The notes beneath the pieces were generated by a model. It did no database searches and had not been told where the DNA came from. It worked only from the letters and a program-made list of their open reading frames with translations. A stretch of DNA of 64,000 bases, from assembly GCF_001673635.1 (NCBI RefSeq), contig NZ_LZMH01000069.1, positions 434,001-498,000 of the forward strand, read 5' to 3'. Positions 30,271 through 39,406 of the stretch are shown one piece after another. The position numbers were made by a program, and so were the translations under genes. Source of the stretch: Mycobacterium asiaticum. GTDB lineage: Bacteria > Actinomycetota > Actinomycetes > Mycobacteriales > Mycobacteriaceae. The stretch's first letter is position 1. Every line of letters begins with the position of its first letter.

Positions 30271-30297
30271 TTAGCACTCGCCTATGCCGAGTGCAAG
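30271..30297. promoter_or_regulatory. CIRCE element 2 (HrcA operator) upstream of groEL2
   Basis: TTAGCACTC at 30271-30279, nine bases, then GAGTGCAAG at 30289-30297. The left arm is a perfect CIRCE arm and the right differs at two positions. Two tandem CIRCE sites imply strong HrcA repression that is released on heat shock. Confidence 0.93.
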
Positions 30298-30318
30298 AAA
30301 GGGGGCTGGCGTTCGAGG

Positions 30319-30936
30319 TCAGCCCGTCGGCCTGAGGTCGCCGTCGACATACCGCTGCAAGTTCGGGCCGAGTGCGGCAATCGCCTCTTGCTCGCTCATG
30401 GAGGCAATGGGTTCGATTTTCCAGATGTAGCGCATCAGGCCGAAGCCCATCAGCTGCGATGAGATCAACCCACTGCGTACCAGGCGATCGCGTTCGTCGC
30501 TGCCGATGTGTGAAACGCCCATCAGGCTGCTCGCCACCACCCGCCCCAATTTCTCTCGGGTGGTCTGCTCATGCGCGGCGGTCTGCAGGATGGCCCGCAG
30601 CGTCGGCCCGATCTCCTCGTCGGCCCAATTGGCCAGCAGCACTTCGATCAGCGCGCGACCGAGTTGTTGGGTGGGCGTCGCCCAGACCTTGGCGACGTTA
30701 TCCAGGAATTTCTGCGGTGGATTCGTGGCGGCGTCGAGCAACCGCTCCTTGGAGCCGAAGTAGTGATAGACGAGCGCGGGGTCGACGTCCGCGGCGCGCG
30801 CCACCGCCCGAATCGTGGTCCCGGCCCACCCGTGCTGCGCGAACTCGTCCCGCGCCGCGGCCAGGATGCGCGCCGAGAGCACGCCACGTTCGTCGCGGGG
30901 ACCGGGGGCCGACGGTTTCTTCGCCACGAGTTTCAT
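30319..30936 (-). CDS. TetR family regulator of the monooxygenase cluster
   Basis: Started at MKLVAKKPSAPG the protein has 205 aa. The TetR helix-turn-helix is TTIRAVARAADVDPALVYHYFGSKERLL at about residues 40-67. The C-terminal half resembles the AefR/TetR_C domain (LLANWADEEIGPTLRAILQ, LISSQLMGFGLMRYI). The ATG lies within the first of three 18-bp repeats that continue to the divergent monooxygenase start, so it very likely represses both itself and the cluster. An open extension to 31005 runs through the operators and is unlikely to be translated. Confidence 0.92.
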   Translation of the reverse strand: MKLVAKKPSAPGPRDERGVLSARILAAARDEFAQHGWAGTTIRAVARAADVDPALVYHYFGSKERLLDAATNPPQKFLDNVAKVWATPTQQLGRALIEVLLANWADEEIGPTLRAILQTAAHEQTTREKLGRVVASSLMGVSHIGSDERDRLVRSGLISSQLMGFGLMRYIWKIEPIASMSEQEAIAALGPNLQRYVDGDLRPTG

Positions 30937-31017
30937 CGTAACGTGAAATTCCTCTTGCGTTGAGAATAGTTTCAACGTAGCGTGAGACTCAGCAAAAAGT
31001 CTCAACGCTGCGTGAAA
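30931..31017. promoter_or_regulatory. Three-copy TetR operator between tetR and the monooxygenase gene
   Basis: Three related 18-mers are present: TTTCATCGTAACGTGAAA (30931-30948), TTTCAACGTAGCGTGAGA (30970-30987) and TCTCAACGCTGCGTGAAA (31000-31017). Each has TTTCA/TGAAA-like arms around a variable centre. The first covers the TetR start codon and the last ends 12 bases before the monooxygenase ATG. Confidence 0.75.
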
Positions 31018-31029
31018 AGGGGTCCGCCG

Positions 31030-32580
31030 ATGACCACTCCCCCAAGCACCGACGTTCTAGTGGTCGGCGCCGGACCGGTCGGCCTGGTCGCAGCCTGTGA
31101 ACTCGCCCGCCGTGGCGTGTCCGTGCGGGTGATCGACAAGCTCGCCCAACCCACCGACCAATCCCGCGCCATCGCGATACATGCGCGCAGCCTGGACATG
31201 TTCGAACGGATGGGGATCGTCGACGAACTGGTCAGCACCGGCATCAAGGCAACGGCAATGCAGCTTTACGCCGGGCATCGCAAGCTCTTCCGCGTCCCGC
31301 TCGGCGGGGTGGAGGCCGTCTTTCCCTTCACGCTGACCACGGCCCAGACCGAGACCGAACGCGTGCTGGACGAGCACCTCCGGTCGCTCGGGGCAACCGT
31401 CGAACGCGGTGTCGAGCTCGTCGCGCTCACCCAGGCCGGCCACACCACGCACGTGAGGTTGCGCCACCCAGACGGGTCGAACGAGCAAGTCCGCGCCGAC
31501 TGGGTAATCGGCGCTGACGGCGGTCACAGCGCGGTGCGCCGCCTGGTGGGCACCAAACTCGAGGGTTGCTTCGAAGGTGAACGGTTCCTGCTCGGCGACG
31601 TCGACGCCAGGCACCACCTGGACCTGGACTCCATGCACACCTTCTTCTCTCCGGACGGTCCCGTGGTGGTGCTGCCGATGCGAGACGGCCGCATGCGGTT
31701 CCTCGCCCAGGTGCGTGACGCCGCCGGTACACCGATCGACGAGACGATGGAAGCGCTGCAGGCGATCCTCGACCGGCGGATCGGCGGCATGCAGCTGACC
31801 CGGTCGCACTGGCTGACCACTTTCGAGGTCCGTCACGCGCGGGTGCCGGCATACCGCTGGGGCCGGGTCTTCCTGGCCGGCGACGCCGCCCACATCCACA
31901 GCCCGGCCGGCGGCCAGGGCATGAACACCGGCATGCAGGACGCCTACAACCTGGCCTGGAAACTGGCCGCGGTCATCCAGGGCGAAGCCGGCGACTCCCT
32001 GCTCGACAGCTACGAGGCCGAGCGGTTGCCCGTCGCCGACGGCGTCATCGCGTTCACCGATCGCCTCACCAGGGCCGGCACCCTGTCGGGTCTGCCGAGC
32101 CGGGTTCGCAACACGGTCGTGCGGGTGGTCTCCCACCTACCCGCGGCCCGGCGCGCCATGGCTAATACCGCTGAGGAAACCAATCTCGCCTATCCCAAGA
32201 GCCCCCTCGCGGTAGGCCGCCGCCCGCGGCGTGCAAAGGTCGCGGCCGGTGACCACCTACCGCCGGTGCCCGACGCCGCCGTGCAAAAGCAGCTCAGCGC
32301 CGCACGGCACACCGGTCATGTGGTCCTGACCGTCGCAGCCAGCGGGGAGCCCCCTGCCCCGGCCGGCCTGGATCAACGTCAGGTGCTGGTCACCGATGGC
32401 GACGCCTCAGTCGGGGGGTACGACACCGTCATCGCCGATCCCGACGGGGTCATTGCACGCCGGTTCGGTCTGTGCAACGGCGGGCGGGTCGTCATCCGCC
32501 CGGACGGCTACCTCGGTGCCGTCGCCTCTCTCGACGACACCACCACCATCACCCACTACTTCGCCACCCTCAGGAGTTGA
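31030..32580 (+). CDS. FAD-dependent aromatic monooxygenase (PheA/TfdB type)
   Basis: This 516-aa group-A flavoprotein hydroxylase has the FAD motif GAGPVGLVAACELARRG at residues 11-27. The ADP/NADPH-side motif GADGGHSAVRR is at about 160, and the flavin-ribityl motif GDAAHIHSPAGGQGMNTGMQDA is at about 281-302. The last 130 residues resemble the thioredoxin-like C-domain of phenol hydroxylases. Such enzymes use NAD(P)H and O2 to hydroxylate phenolic or polyketide rings. AAGGGG lies before the ATG. It heads a three-gene cluster controlled by the divergent TetR gene. Substrate is unknown. Confidence 0.92.
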   Translation: MTTPPSTDVLVVGAGPVGLVAACELARRGVSVRVIDKLAQPTDQSRAIAIHARSLDMFERMGIVDELVSTGIKATAMQLYAGHRKLFRVPLGGVEAVFPFTLTTAQTETERVLDEHLRSLGATVERGVELVALTQAGHTTHVRLRHPDGSNEQVRADWVIGADGGHSAVRRLVGTKLEGCFEGERFLLGDVDARHHLDLDSMHTFFSPDGPVVVLPMRDGRMRFLAQVRDAAGTPIDETMEALQAILDRRIGGMQLTRSHWLTTFEVRHARVPAYRWGRVFLAGDAAHIHSPAGGQGMNTGMQDAYNLAWKLAAVIQGEAGDSLLDSYEAERLPVADGVIAFTDRLTRAGTLSGLPSRVRNTVVRVVSHLPAARRAMANTAEETNLAYPKSPLAVGRRPRRAKVAAGDHLPPVPDAAVQKQLSAARHTGHVVLTVAASGEPPAPAGLDQRQVLVTDGDASVGGYDTVIADPDGVIARRFGLCNGGRVVIRPDGYLGAVASLDDTTTITHYFATLRS

Positions 32581-32585
32581 CAGCC

Positions 32586-33662
32586 ATGTACACCTACGAC
32601 GTCGCCGCCGCCGACATGTTCACCGACCGCACCCACCAGTTCGAGAAGTTCGGCATTCCCCTCGAAGACATCGAGCGAGTTCGCAATGCCACCACCGACA
32701 TGTGGGCCGACGGCCCGGGCGGATGGCCATACGAATGGTCGAGACTCGCCCACGCATACGCCGAGGGCGGCGACCATTACCTGGCTTCGCTGACCTACGG
32801 CTGCGCGAAATTTCCCTGCTTGAATGACCCGGCGCGAACGCGGGCCATGCAGCATCAGCTCGAGCAGTTCCAGCTGGCGGCCCAGGATTTCCCGGTGGCC
32901 TTCGAGCGCCGCGTCATCACGGTCGGGCACCGGGACGGCACCGTCGACGTGCCCATCCACCTGTACTCCGCCGACGGTGACTATGCGACGCGGCCGGTCC
33001 TGATCGCCAGCGGCGGCGTGGACAGCTGGAAGATGGACCTTCATCCCTGGTGGGTCGGGTTCACCCGCAACGCGGGTGTGACGACACTGGCCTTCGATCA
33101 TCCCGGCACGGGTGAGACGGCGATTCCGCTCGACGAACACGCCGACGACGTGATCGTAGGGATCGTTGAGTACGCCCGAGCGCTGGGCAACGGCCGCACG
33201 GCCCACTTCGGTGCCTCGTTCGGCGGGAACTTCGCCGCGATGTCCGGGCTGGCCGGCATCGTCGACGCCGCGGTCGACCTGGGCGGTCCGGTGGTCGACT
33301 CGTTCGCACCCGAGCACATCGGCAGGCTGCCCTACGGCATGCACGACATCGTCGGCAACGCCATGCACTGGGACCATTCGCCCACCGTCGGGCAGCTCAG
33401 CGCCGGACTGGCACGCCTGAACCGTCGGGGATTGCTTGCGCAGCAACGCAATTCGGCAATGCTGGTGGTCAACGGCGCCGACGACTATTTCATCCCGCAG
33501 TCCGACACGCTGGTGTTCGAGGGCCGACCGAACACCGAAGTGCACCTCATCGAAGGCACCGGACACGTGGCGATGAGCAAGGCGCCCGAAGTGGTGCTTA
33601 TGGTCATCGCCTGGCTGCGCAACGTGTTGACCGAAGCGACCCTGGACGCGACCCGGATCTAA
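32586..33662 (+). CDS. Alpha/beta hydrolase (FrsA/DUF1100-like)
   Basis: This 358-aa protein has a helical N-terminal cap of about 120 residues and a C-terminal alpha/beta-hydrolase core. The nucleophile elbow is GASFGGNFAA, the acid lies in NGADDYFIP and the His in EGTGHVAMSK. The oxyanion segment ASGGVDSWKMD precedes the elbow. The layout resembles FrsA-like or C-C bond hydrolases such as those acting on ring-cleavage or polyketide products. It starts five bases after the monooxygenase stop, with AGGAG in the end of that gene, so the two act together. Confidence 0.88.
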   Translation: MYTYDVAAADMFTDRTHQFEKFGIPLEDIERVRNATTDMWADGPGGWPYEWSRLAHAYAEGGDHYLASLTYGCAKFPCLNDPARTRAMQHQLEQFQLAAQDFPVAFERRVITVGHRDGTVDVPIHLYSADGDYATRPVLIASGGVDSWKMDLHPWWVGFTRNAGVTTLAFDHPGTGETAIPLDEHADDVIVGIVEYARALGNGRTAHFGASFGGNFAAMSGLAGIVDAAVDLGGPVVDSFAPEHIGRLPYGMHDIVGNAMHWDHSPTVGQLSAGLARLNRRGLLAQQRNSAMLVVNGADDYFIPQSDTLVFEGRPNTEVHLIEGTGHVAMSKAPEVVLMVIAWLRNVLTEATLDATRI

Positions 33663-33671
33663 CGTCAAGCG

Positions 33672-34391
33672 ATGGCCGGACTGCTCGACTCGGTGCTCGA
33701 CGCGCACGGCGGACTGGCCCGCTGGCGACAGCTCCGCGAGGTTCAGGCAACCGTCGTCAGCGGCGGCAAGCTGTTCCAGCTCAAGGGTCAACCGCAGGAC
33801 CCCACGCCGCGCCGGATGACTGCGGCGTTGCACCAAGAGTGGGCGTCGTTGCATCCATTCGGCGCGCCGGATCAGCGGACGGACTTTGCGCCCCAGCGCA
33901 TCGCTATCGAAAAGCTGGACGGCCGCGTCGTGTCGGAGCGCAAGAATCCGCGGGATTCATTCGCCGGGCACCGGCTCGACACCCCGTGGGATCCGTTGCA
34001 GCGCGCCTACTTCAACGGCTACGCCATGTGGACGTACCTGAACTCGCCGTTCCTGATGGCACTGCCTGGGGTCACCGTCACCGAGATTGCGCCCGTCGAG
34101 GACCACGGCCAGCGGTGGCCGGGACTTCAGGTGCGCTTCCCGGAGACCCTCGCCAGCCACTGCCCGCTGCAGGAGTTCTACTTCGACGCGGACTGCTTGT
34201 TGTGCCGCCACGACTACCGCGTCGATGTCGCCGGCGGCTTCGCGGCCATTCAATACGTCTCGGAGATGGTCCGGGTGGATGGCTTCGCGTTCCCCACCAA
34301 GCGCCGGGCGTTTCGCCGCGGCACCGCCGGCAGGCCGATGCGTGACGAGTTGATGGTGTCCATCGACCTGAGCGACTACCGCCTGAGCTGA
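33672..34391 (+). CDS. Conserved hypothetical protein in the monooxygenase cluster
   Basis: The 239-aa protein starts nine bases after the hydrolase stop. It has no signal peptide or membrane segment. Its opening, LLDSVLDAHGGLARWRQLREV, followed by many aromatic beta-strand-like segments (KLFQLKGQP, FDADCLLCRHDYRVDV), recalls LolA-like open-barrel proteins, which would suit binding a hydrophobic molecule. A CLLC motif is present. I do not recognise a named family. Position suggests it binds or carries the cluster's substrate or product, but this is inference. Confidence 0.75.
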   Translation: MAGLLDSVLDAHGGLARWRQLREVQATVVSGGKLFQLKGQPQDPTPRRMTAALHQEWASLHPFGAPDQRTDFAPQRIAIEKLDGRVVSERKNPRDSFAGHRLDTPWDPLQRAYFNGYAMWTYLNSPFLMALPGVTVTEIAPVEDHGQRWPGLQVRFPETLASHCPLQEFYFDADCLLCRHDYRVDVAGGFAAIQYVSEMVRVDGFAFPTKRRAFRRGTAGRPMRDELMVSIDLSDYRLS

Positions 34392-34435
34392 GCACGCACG
34401 ACTGGCCGTCGACGCGGCTGAGTATGTTCGGGGCC

Positions 34436-35371
34436 ATGGCCTCCAACGACCAGAAGAACCGCAAATGGGCAGTCTCCGACATACCCGACCAGAGCGGTCG
34501 CACCGTCGTCGTCACCGGCGCCAACACCGGAATCGGTTACCACACCGCGGCTGAACTCGCCTTTCGCGGTGCGCATGTGGTGCTCGCGGTGCGCAATCTG
34601 GAAAAGGGCAACGCCGCATTGGCCCGCATCATCGCGGTGAAACCCGACGCGGACATCACGCTGCAGGAACTCGATCTCGGGTCGCTGGCGTCAATCCGCC
34701 GCGCCGCCCAGGCGCTGCGCGCCAGTTATCCGCGCATCGATCTGCTGATCAACAACGCCGGGGTGATGTGGACGCCCAAGCAGGTCACCGAGGACGGCTT
34801 CGAGCTGCAGTTCGGCACCAACCACCTCGGCCACTACGCCCTCACCGGTCTGCTGCTCGATCACCTGCTGCCGGTGCGCGGGTCCCGGGTGGTGACGGTC
34901 AGCAGCCTAGGCCACCGGATGCGTGCCGCCATTCACTTCGACGACCTGCACTGGGAACACGGCTACAGCCGGGTCGGAGCCTACGGCCAGTCCAAGCTGG
35001 CCAACCTGCTCTTCACCTACGAACTGCAGCGCCGGTTGGCCGACGCCGCCGCCCCCACTGTCGCCGTTGCGGCGCACCCCGGCGGCTCCAATACCGAACT
35101 GGCCCGCAATCTGCCGGGCATCTTCCAGCCGATCAAGGCGGTGCTCGCACCCGTGCTGTTCCAGGGCCCGGAGAGCGGCGCGTGGCCGACGCTGCGGGCC
35201 GCCACCGACCCCACCGTCGAGGGCGGTCAGTATTACGGCCCCGACGGATTGGGTGAGCAGCGCGGCCGTCCCAAGCTGGTGCAGTCCAGCGCCCAATCCC
35301 ACGACGCGGAGCTGCAACGCCGGTTGTGGGACGTCTCCGAAGAACTCACCGGCGTCAAGTTTCCCGTCTGA
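34436..35371 (+). CDS. Short-chain dehydrogenase/reductase (Rv0439c-like)
   Basis: The 311-aa SDR, the length of Rv0439c, starts at MASNDQKNRKW. The cofactor motif is TGANTGIG (about residues 25-32), NNAGVM lies at about 106, and the catalytic Y-K pair is in YGQSKLANLLF. The overall pattern is that of the retinol dehydrogenase/protochlorophyllide-reductase-like SDRs, with HPGGSNTEL after the core. Its stop is one base before the moeA2 ATG, an arrangement kept in M. tuberculosis. Substrate is unknown. Confidence 0.93.
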   Translation: MASNDQKNRKWAVSDIPDQSGRTVVVTGANTGIGYHTAAELAFRGAHVVLAVRNLEKGNAALARIIAVKPDADITLQELDLGSLASIRRAAQALRASYPRIDLLINNAGVMWTPKQVTEDGFELQFGTNHLGHYALTGLLLDHLLPVRGSRVVTVSSLGHRMRAAIHFDDLHWEHGYSRVGAYGQSKLANLLFTYELQRRLADAAAPTVAVAAHPGGSNTELARNLPGIFQPIKAVLAPVLFQGPESGAWPTLRAATDPTVEGGQYYGPDGLGEQRGRPKLVQSSAQSHDAELQRRLWDVSEELTGVKFPV

Positions 35372-35372
35372 C

Positions 35373-36578
35373 ATGCGATCCGTCACCGAACACCAACGTG
35401 TCGTCGCCGAGCTGATCCAGCGCCGTCCAGCGGTCGCCGTCGGTCTGGCCGACGCCCTGGGTCTGGTATTGGCCGAGGACGTCACCGCGCCGCTGTCACT
35501 GCCGGTCTTCGACAATTCGGCGATGGACGGGTACGCGGTACGCGCCGAGGACACCGCCGCCGCCACACCCGACAACCCGGTGGTGCTGCCGGTCGCCGAG
35601 GACATCCCGGCGGGGCGCACCGACCGGTTGCAGCTGCAGCCCGGGACCGCCCACCGGATCATGACCGGTGCCCCGGTACCGGCCGGGGCGACGGCCATCG
35701 TGCCTGTCGAGGCCACCGACGGCGGGGTGACGACGGTGCAGATCCGGCAGCATTCCGAAGCCGGGAAACACATCCGCCACGCCGGGGAGGACGTCACCTC
35801 CGGGGCCACAGTGCTGCGCGCCGGCCAGCAGGTGACACCGGCCGCACTGGGACTGGTGGCCGCGCTGGGTCTGGATGCCTTGCCGGTGCTCCCCCGGCAG
35901 CGAGTGCTGGTCATCTCGACCGGTTCCGAGCTGGTGTCGCCGGGCACCCCGCTGCGGCCCGGGCAGATCTACGAGTCGAATTCGACCATGCTGGCCGCCG
36001 CCGTCCGCGACGCCGGTGCGGACGTGGTCGCCACCCCGACGGCGGGCGACGACGTAGCGCAGTTCAGCGCGGTGCTGGATCGCTACGCCGGCGAGTCCGA
36101 CCTGATCATCACCAGCGGCGGCGTCAGCGCCGGCGCCTACGAAGTGGTCAAGGACGCCTTCGGCCGCGAGGGCGACCAGGGGGTGCAGTTCGTGAAGGTG
36201 GCGATGCAGCCGGGCATGCCGCAGGGGGTCGGGCGGGTGGCGGGAACGCCGATCGTCACGCTGCCCGGCAACCCGGTCAGCGCGCTGGTGTCCTTCGAGG
36301 TGTTCATCCGGCCCGCCCTGCGCGCCGCGATGGGCCTGCCGGATCCGCACCGGCCGCATCGCACCGCCGTGCTCACCGAGGCGGTGACCTCACCGCGGGG
36401 TAAGCGCCAATTCCGGCGGGCGGTCCTGGATCCCGAGGCCAACCAGGTCACCAGTTACGGCCCCCCGGCATCGCACCATCTGCGCTGGCTGGCCTCGGCC
36501 AACGCGCTACTGGACATCCCGGAGGATGTCGTCGAGGTGCCGGCCGGGTCCGAGCTACAGGTGTGGGACCTGCGCTAG
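35373..36578 (+). CDS. moeA2: Molybdopterin molybdenumtransferase MoeA
   Basis: This 401-aa enzyme inserts molybdate into adenylylated molybdopterin. It shows the MoeA landmarks PVFDNSAMDGYAVRAED, AHRIMTGAPVPAGATAIVPVE, VISTGSELV, IYESNSTML and ITSGGVSAGAYEVVK. PGNPVSALVSFEVFIRP follows, before the C-terminal domain IV. The ATG lies two bases after the SDR stop. This gene stands apart from other molybdenum-cofactor genes, as moeA2 does in M. tuberculosis. Its stop overlaps that of the converging MFS gene by four bases. Confidence 0.94.
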   Translation: MRSVTEHQRVVAELIQRRPAVAVGLADALGLVLAEDVTAPLSLPVFDNSAMDGYAVRAEDTAAATPDNPVVLPVAEDIPAGRTDRLQLQPGTAHRIMTGAPVPAGATAIVPVEATDGGVTTVQIRQHSEAGKHIRHAGEDVTSGATVLRAGQQVTPAALGLVAALGLDALPVLPRQRVLVISTGSELVSPGTPLRPGQIYESNSTMLAAAVRDAGADVVATPTAGDDVAQFSAVLDRYAGESDLIITSGGVSAGAYEVVKDAFGREGDQGVQFVKVAMQPGMPQGVGRVAGTPIVTLPGNPVSALVSFEVFIRPALRAAMGLPDPHRPHRTAVLTEAVTSPRGKRQFRRAVLDPEANQVTSYGPPASHHLRWLASANALLDIPEDVVEVPAGSELQVWDLR

Positions 36579-37693
36579 GACCGGTGGAATTCGTCGGCCG
36601 CGTCGAAGGCGGTGGTGCCGGCTATCGCCGCCGCGGCAATCAGGATCACCACCGGAATGCCGACCAGTGCCGCACTCAGCCCGACCCAGTGGGCGAGGTG
36701 CCCGATCAGGGGCGGCGACAATAGATATCCCGCCCAGCCGGTTGCCGCGACGATCGCGATCGCCGATCCGCCGTTGCCGGCCGAGTAGGCGGCGCTGAAC
36801 GCGGTCGGCACCAGCAGTGCCACCCCGGCGCCCAGGCTGGCCCAGCCGATCACGCTCAACACGGGGTTGGCGGTGGCGAGCATGACGCTCACGCCGACGG
36901 CGGCGAGCACCGCCAACGCCGGCAGTAGCCGACGCGCCCGGATCCGCGAATGCAGCCGCAGGGCGCCGAACCGGACCACGACCATCGCCAGCGTGTAGGC
37001 CGCGTAGCTCACTCCGGCGACACCCGGGCCGGCACCGACGACGTCATGTACGTAATTGGCCGACCAGTCGGCGGCCGCACCCTCACACAGGAACGAGCTG
37101 AACGCCACCGCGGCCAGGACCGCCACGGTGCCGTTCATCCAGCCGCGCCTGGATTCAGCCGAGGCGCCGCTGGCGGTTTCGTCGGCGACGAAGGCCCGCG
37201 CCAGCGCCGCCCCGAGCAACAGCACCACCGCCCCCAGGACCGTCAACTGGGGCGCAAGGCCGATGCCGACGCTCACGCAGGCCGCACCGATCGTCGCTCC
37301 CAGCAAGGCGCCCAGGCTCCACATGCCGTGGAATCGCGCCATGATCGGGCTGCGCTCGAGCCGCTCGACCGTGCCGGCCTGGGTGTTCATCGCAACACCC
37401 AAGCCGCCCTGGAACATCCCCCACAGCGCCAGCGCAACGAACAGCCAACCGCCGGACGTCGCCAGCCCGACCGTCATCCCAGCGAAGGCGTAGCCCGCGA
37501 CCAGGATGGGCACCAATCGCTGACTGCCCCACCGGGGCAGCGCCCAGTGGCAGCACACCGTCGCCAGCACCGACCCCAGCGGCGCCCCGAACAACGCCGT
37601 GCCCAGCGCCGCGTCCGACAGCCCCAAACTCGCCTTGACCTGCGGAATATGGGCAGCCCATGAGGAAAACACCACAGCATGAGCAATGAACAC
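36575..37693 (-). CDS. MFS transporter
   Basis: The 372-aa ORF shows about eleven hydrophobic helices and an MFS-like A-loop ([27 protein letters not shown]). A second half opens after [20 protein letters not shown]. The first codon used is a GTG inside what should be helix 1. The frame continues upstream with protein-like sequence ([20 protein letters not shown]) but without ATG, GTG or TTG, so the true start may be a rare codon near 37753-37759, just after GAGGAG at 37769-37764. Substrate unknown; fucose- or drug-type MFS proteins look similar. I recall no counterpart at this place in M. tuberculosis. Confidence 0.85.
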   Translation of the reverse strand: MFIAHAVVFSSWAAHIPQVKASLGLSDAALGTALFGAPLGSVLATVCCHWALPRWGSQRLVPILVAGYAFAGMTVGLATSGGWLFVALALWGMFQGGLGVAMNTQAGTVERLERSPIMARFHGMWSLGALLGATIGAACVSVGIGLAPQLTVLGAVVLLLGAALARAFVADETASGASAESRRGWMNGTVAVLAAVAFSSFLCEGAAADWSANYVHDVVGAGPGVAGVSYAAYTLAMVVVRFGALRLHSRIRARRLLPALAVLAAVGVSVMLATANPVLSVIGWASLGAGVALLVPTAFSAAYSAGNGGSAIAIVAATGWAGYLLSPPLIGHLAHWVGLSAALVGIPVVILIAAAAIAGTTAFDAADEFHRS

Positions 37694-37850
37694 CGCCGTG
37701 ACACCCAGCTTCGCGCGACGCAGCCGTGCCGCGTCCAGAACTTCCGGCGGAATTGGAATCAGACTCCTCAGACAGGCAAATCGGTTCTATGCGTTCCCAG
37801 CAAGGGCCGGAACGAACCCCGGTTGTCCAGCCTTCCGTAAGATGACCCGC

Positions 37851-38549
37851 GTGGCACGACGCCCTGGTTCTTCCGATGGTCCTGCACACTGGCTCGAGTT
37901 GGTGCGGTCGACCATTCCCCCGCTCCACCCGGCGGGTATACCTTTCGTCTCCGCCGGCCTGGCCGTGGCCGCCGTCGGATATCGCCATCGGTGGGTGCGC
38001 CGGACTGCCCTGGTGGCGGCGGGCGCCTGCGCGGGGTTCTTCCGTCATCCGCCACGGGTGCCGCCCAACCGCCCGGGCGCGGTCGTCGCGCCCGCCGACG
38101 GCACGGTCGCGTTGGTCGACTTCGCCGCCCCGCCGGCCGAACTCAGCCTGGGCGACACCCCGCTCCCCAGGGTGAGCATTTTCCTGTCCCTGCTCGATGT
38201 CCACGTCCAGCGGGCGCCGGTCAGTGGTGAGGTGCTCGCCGTCCAGCACCGCCCCGGCCAGTTCCTGTCCGCCGACCTGCCCGAGGCCAGCGAGGCCAAC
38301 GAACGGACCAGTATGCGGCTGCGCACGGCCAGCGGCGCCGAGGTGGTCGTCGTCCAGATCGCCGGCCTGTTGGCGCGCCGCATCGTGTGCCAGGCGCACA
38401 TCGGCGACAAGCTTTCCATCGGCGACACCTACGGGGTGATCCGGTTCGGCTCCCGGCTGGACACCTACCTCCCGCCGGGCACCGAGCCGCTCGTCCGGGT
38501 GGGCCAGCACGCCGTCGGCGGCGAAACAGTCCTGGCCGAGTTGTCATGA
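37851..38549 (+). CDS. psd: Phosphatidylserine decarboxylase
   Basis: The protein is 232 aa when started at the GTG encoding [10 protein letters not shown], in line with M. tuberculosis Psd (231). An ATG at 37842 is an alternative. It decarboxylates phosphatidylserine to phosphatidylethanolamine. Motifs include [23 protein letters not shown], the His of [16 protein letters not shown] and the self-cleavage site [11 protein letters not shown]. At that site cleavage before Ser forms the pyruvoyl group. It overlaps pssA by four bases (ATGA), so substrate supply and use are co-translated. Confidence 0.95.
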   Translation: MARRPGSSDGPAHWLELVRSTIPPLHPAGIPFVSAGLAVAAVGYRHRWVRRTALVAAGACAGFFRHPPRVPPNRPGAVVAPADGTVALVDFAAPPAELSLGDTPLPRVSIFLSLLDVHVQRAPVSGEVLAVQHRPGQFLSADLPEASEANERTSMRLRTASGAEVVVVQIAGLLARRIVCQAHIGDKLSIGDTYGVIRFGSRLDTYLPPGTEPLVRVGQHAVGGETVLAELS

Positions 38550-39406
38550 TCGAGAAGCCCCGGGGACGACGGACGGTCGACCTGCATCTGCTGCCGAGCG
38601 CGATGACCGTGCTGTCCATCTGCGCGGGTCTGACCTCGATCAAGTTCGCCCTCGACCACAAGCCGATCCCCGCCATGGCGCTGATCGCGGTGGCCGCGAT
38701 CCTCGACGCGCTCGACGGGCGGGTGGCGCGAATTCTGGACGCCCAGTCCAGGATGGGCGCCGAGATCGACTCGCTGGCCGACGCGGTGAACTTCGGCGTC
38801 ACCCCGGCGCTGGTGGTGTACGTGACGCTGCTGTACGAGTGGCCGGTCGGCTGGGCGGTGGTGTTGCTGTACGCCGTGTGCGTGGTGCTGCGGCTGGCCC
38901 GCTACAACGCTCAGCAGGACGACGGAACGCTGCCGCCGTTCGCCAAGGAGTACTTCGTGGGCATGCCGGCGCCGGCGGGTGCGGTGTCCATGATCGGCAC
39001 GATCGCCCTCAAGCTGCAATTCGGTGAGGGCTGGTGGACGTCGATCTGGTTCCTGGCGTTCTGGATCGCCGGCACTTCGCTGCTCATGGTCAGCGCGCTG
39101 CCGATGAAGAAGTTCCACACCCTGGCGGTACCGCCGAACTGGGCGGCTCCGCTGTTGGCGGTCCTGGCGATCGCCGCGGCCGCCGCGGTGTTGCAGCCTT
39201 ACATCCTGATCTGGGTGATCATCATTTCCTACGTCTGCCACATCCCGTTCGCGGTCCGCAGCAAGCGGTGGCTGGCCAAGCATCCCGAGGCGTGGGAAGA
39301 CAACAACAAACAACGCCGCGCCGCCCGGCGCGCGACCCGACGGGCCCAGCCGCACCGACGGTCGATGGCGCGGCTCGGGCTGCGCAAGCCGGGCAGGCGA
39401 CTTTGA
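38546..39406 (+). CDS. pssA: CDP-diacylglycerol-serine O-phosphatidyltransferase
   Basis: The 286-aa membrane enzyme (same length as in M. tuberculosis) makes phosphatidylserine from CDP-diacylglycerol and serine. The full CDP-alcohol phosphatidyltransferase motif is readable as D-G-x2-A-R-x8-G-x3-D-x3-D in [20 protein letters not shown] plus LAD. About six to eight membrane helices surround it. The C-terminus is a basic tail ([17 protein letters not shown]). It is coupled to psd upstream and, by a TTGA overlap, to the AAA ATPase downstream. Confidence 0.95.
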   Translation: MIEKPRGRRTVDLHLLPSAMTVLSICAGLTSIKFALDHKPIPAMALIAVAAILDALDGRVARILDAQSRMGAEIDSLADAVNFGVTPALVVYVTLLYEWPVGWAVVLLYAVCVVLRLARYNAQQDDGTLPPFAKEYFVGMPAPAGAVSMIGTIALKLQFGEGWWTSIWFLAFWIAGTSLLMVSALPMKKFHTLAVPPNWAAPLLAVLAIAAAAAVLQPYILIWVIIISYVCHIPFAVRSKRWLAKHPEAWEDNNKQRRAARRATRRAQPHRRSMARLGLRKPGRRL

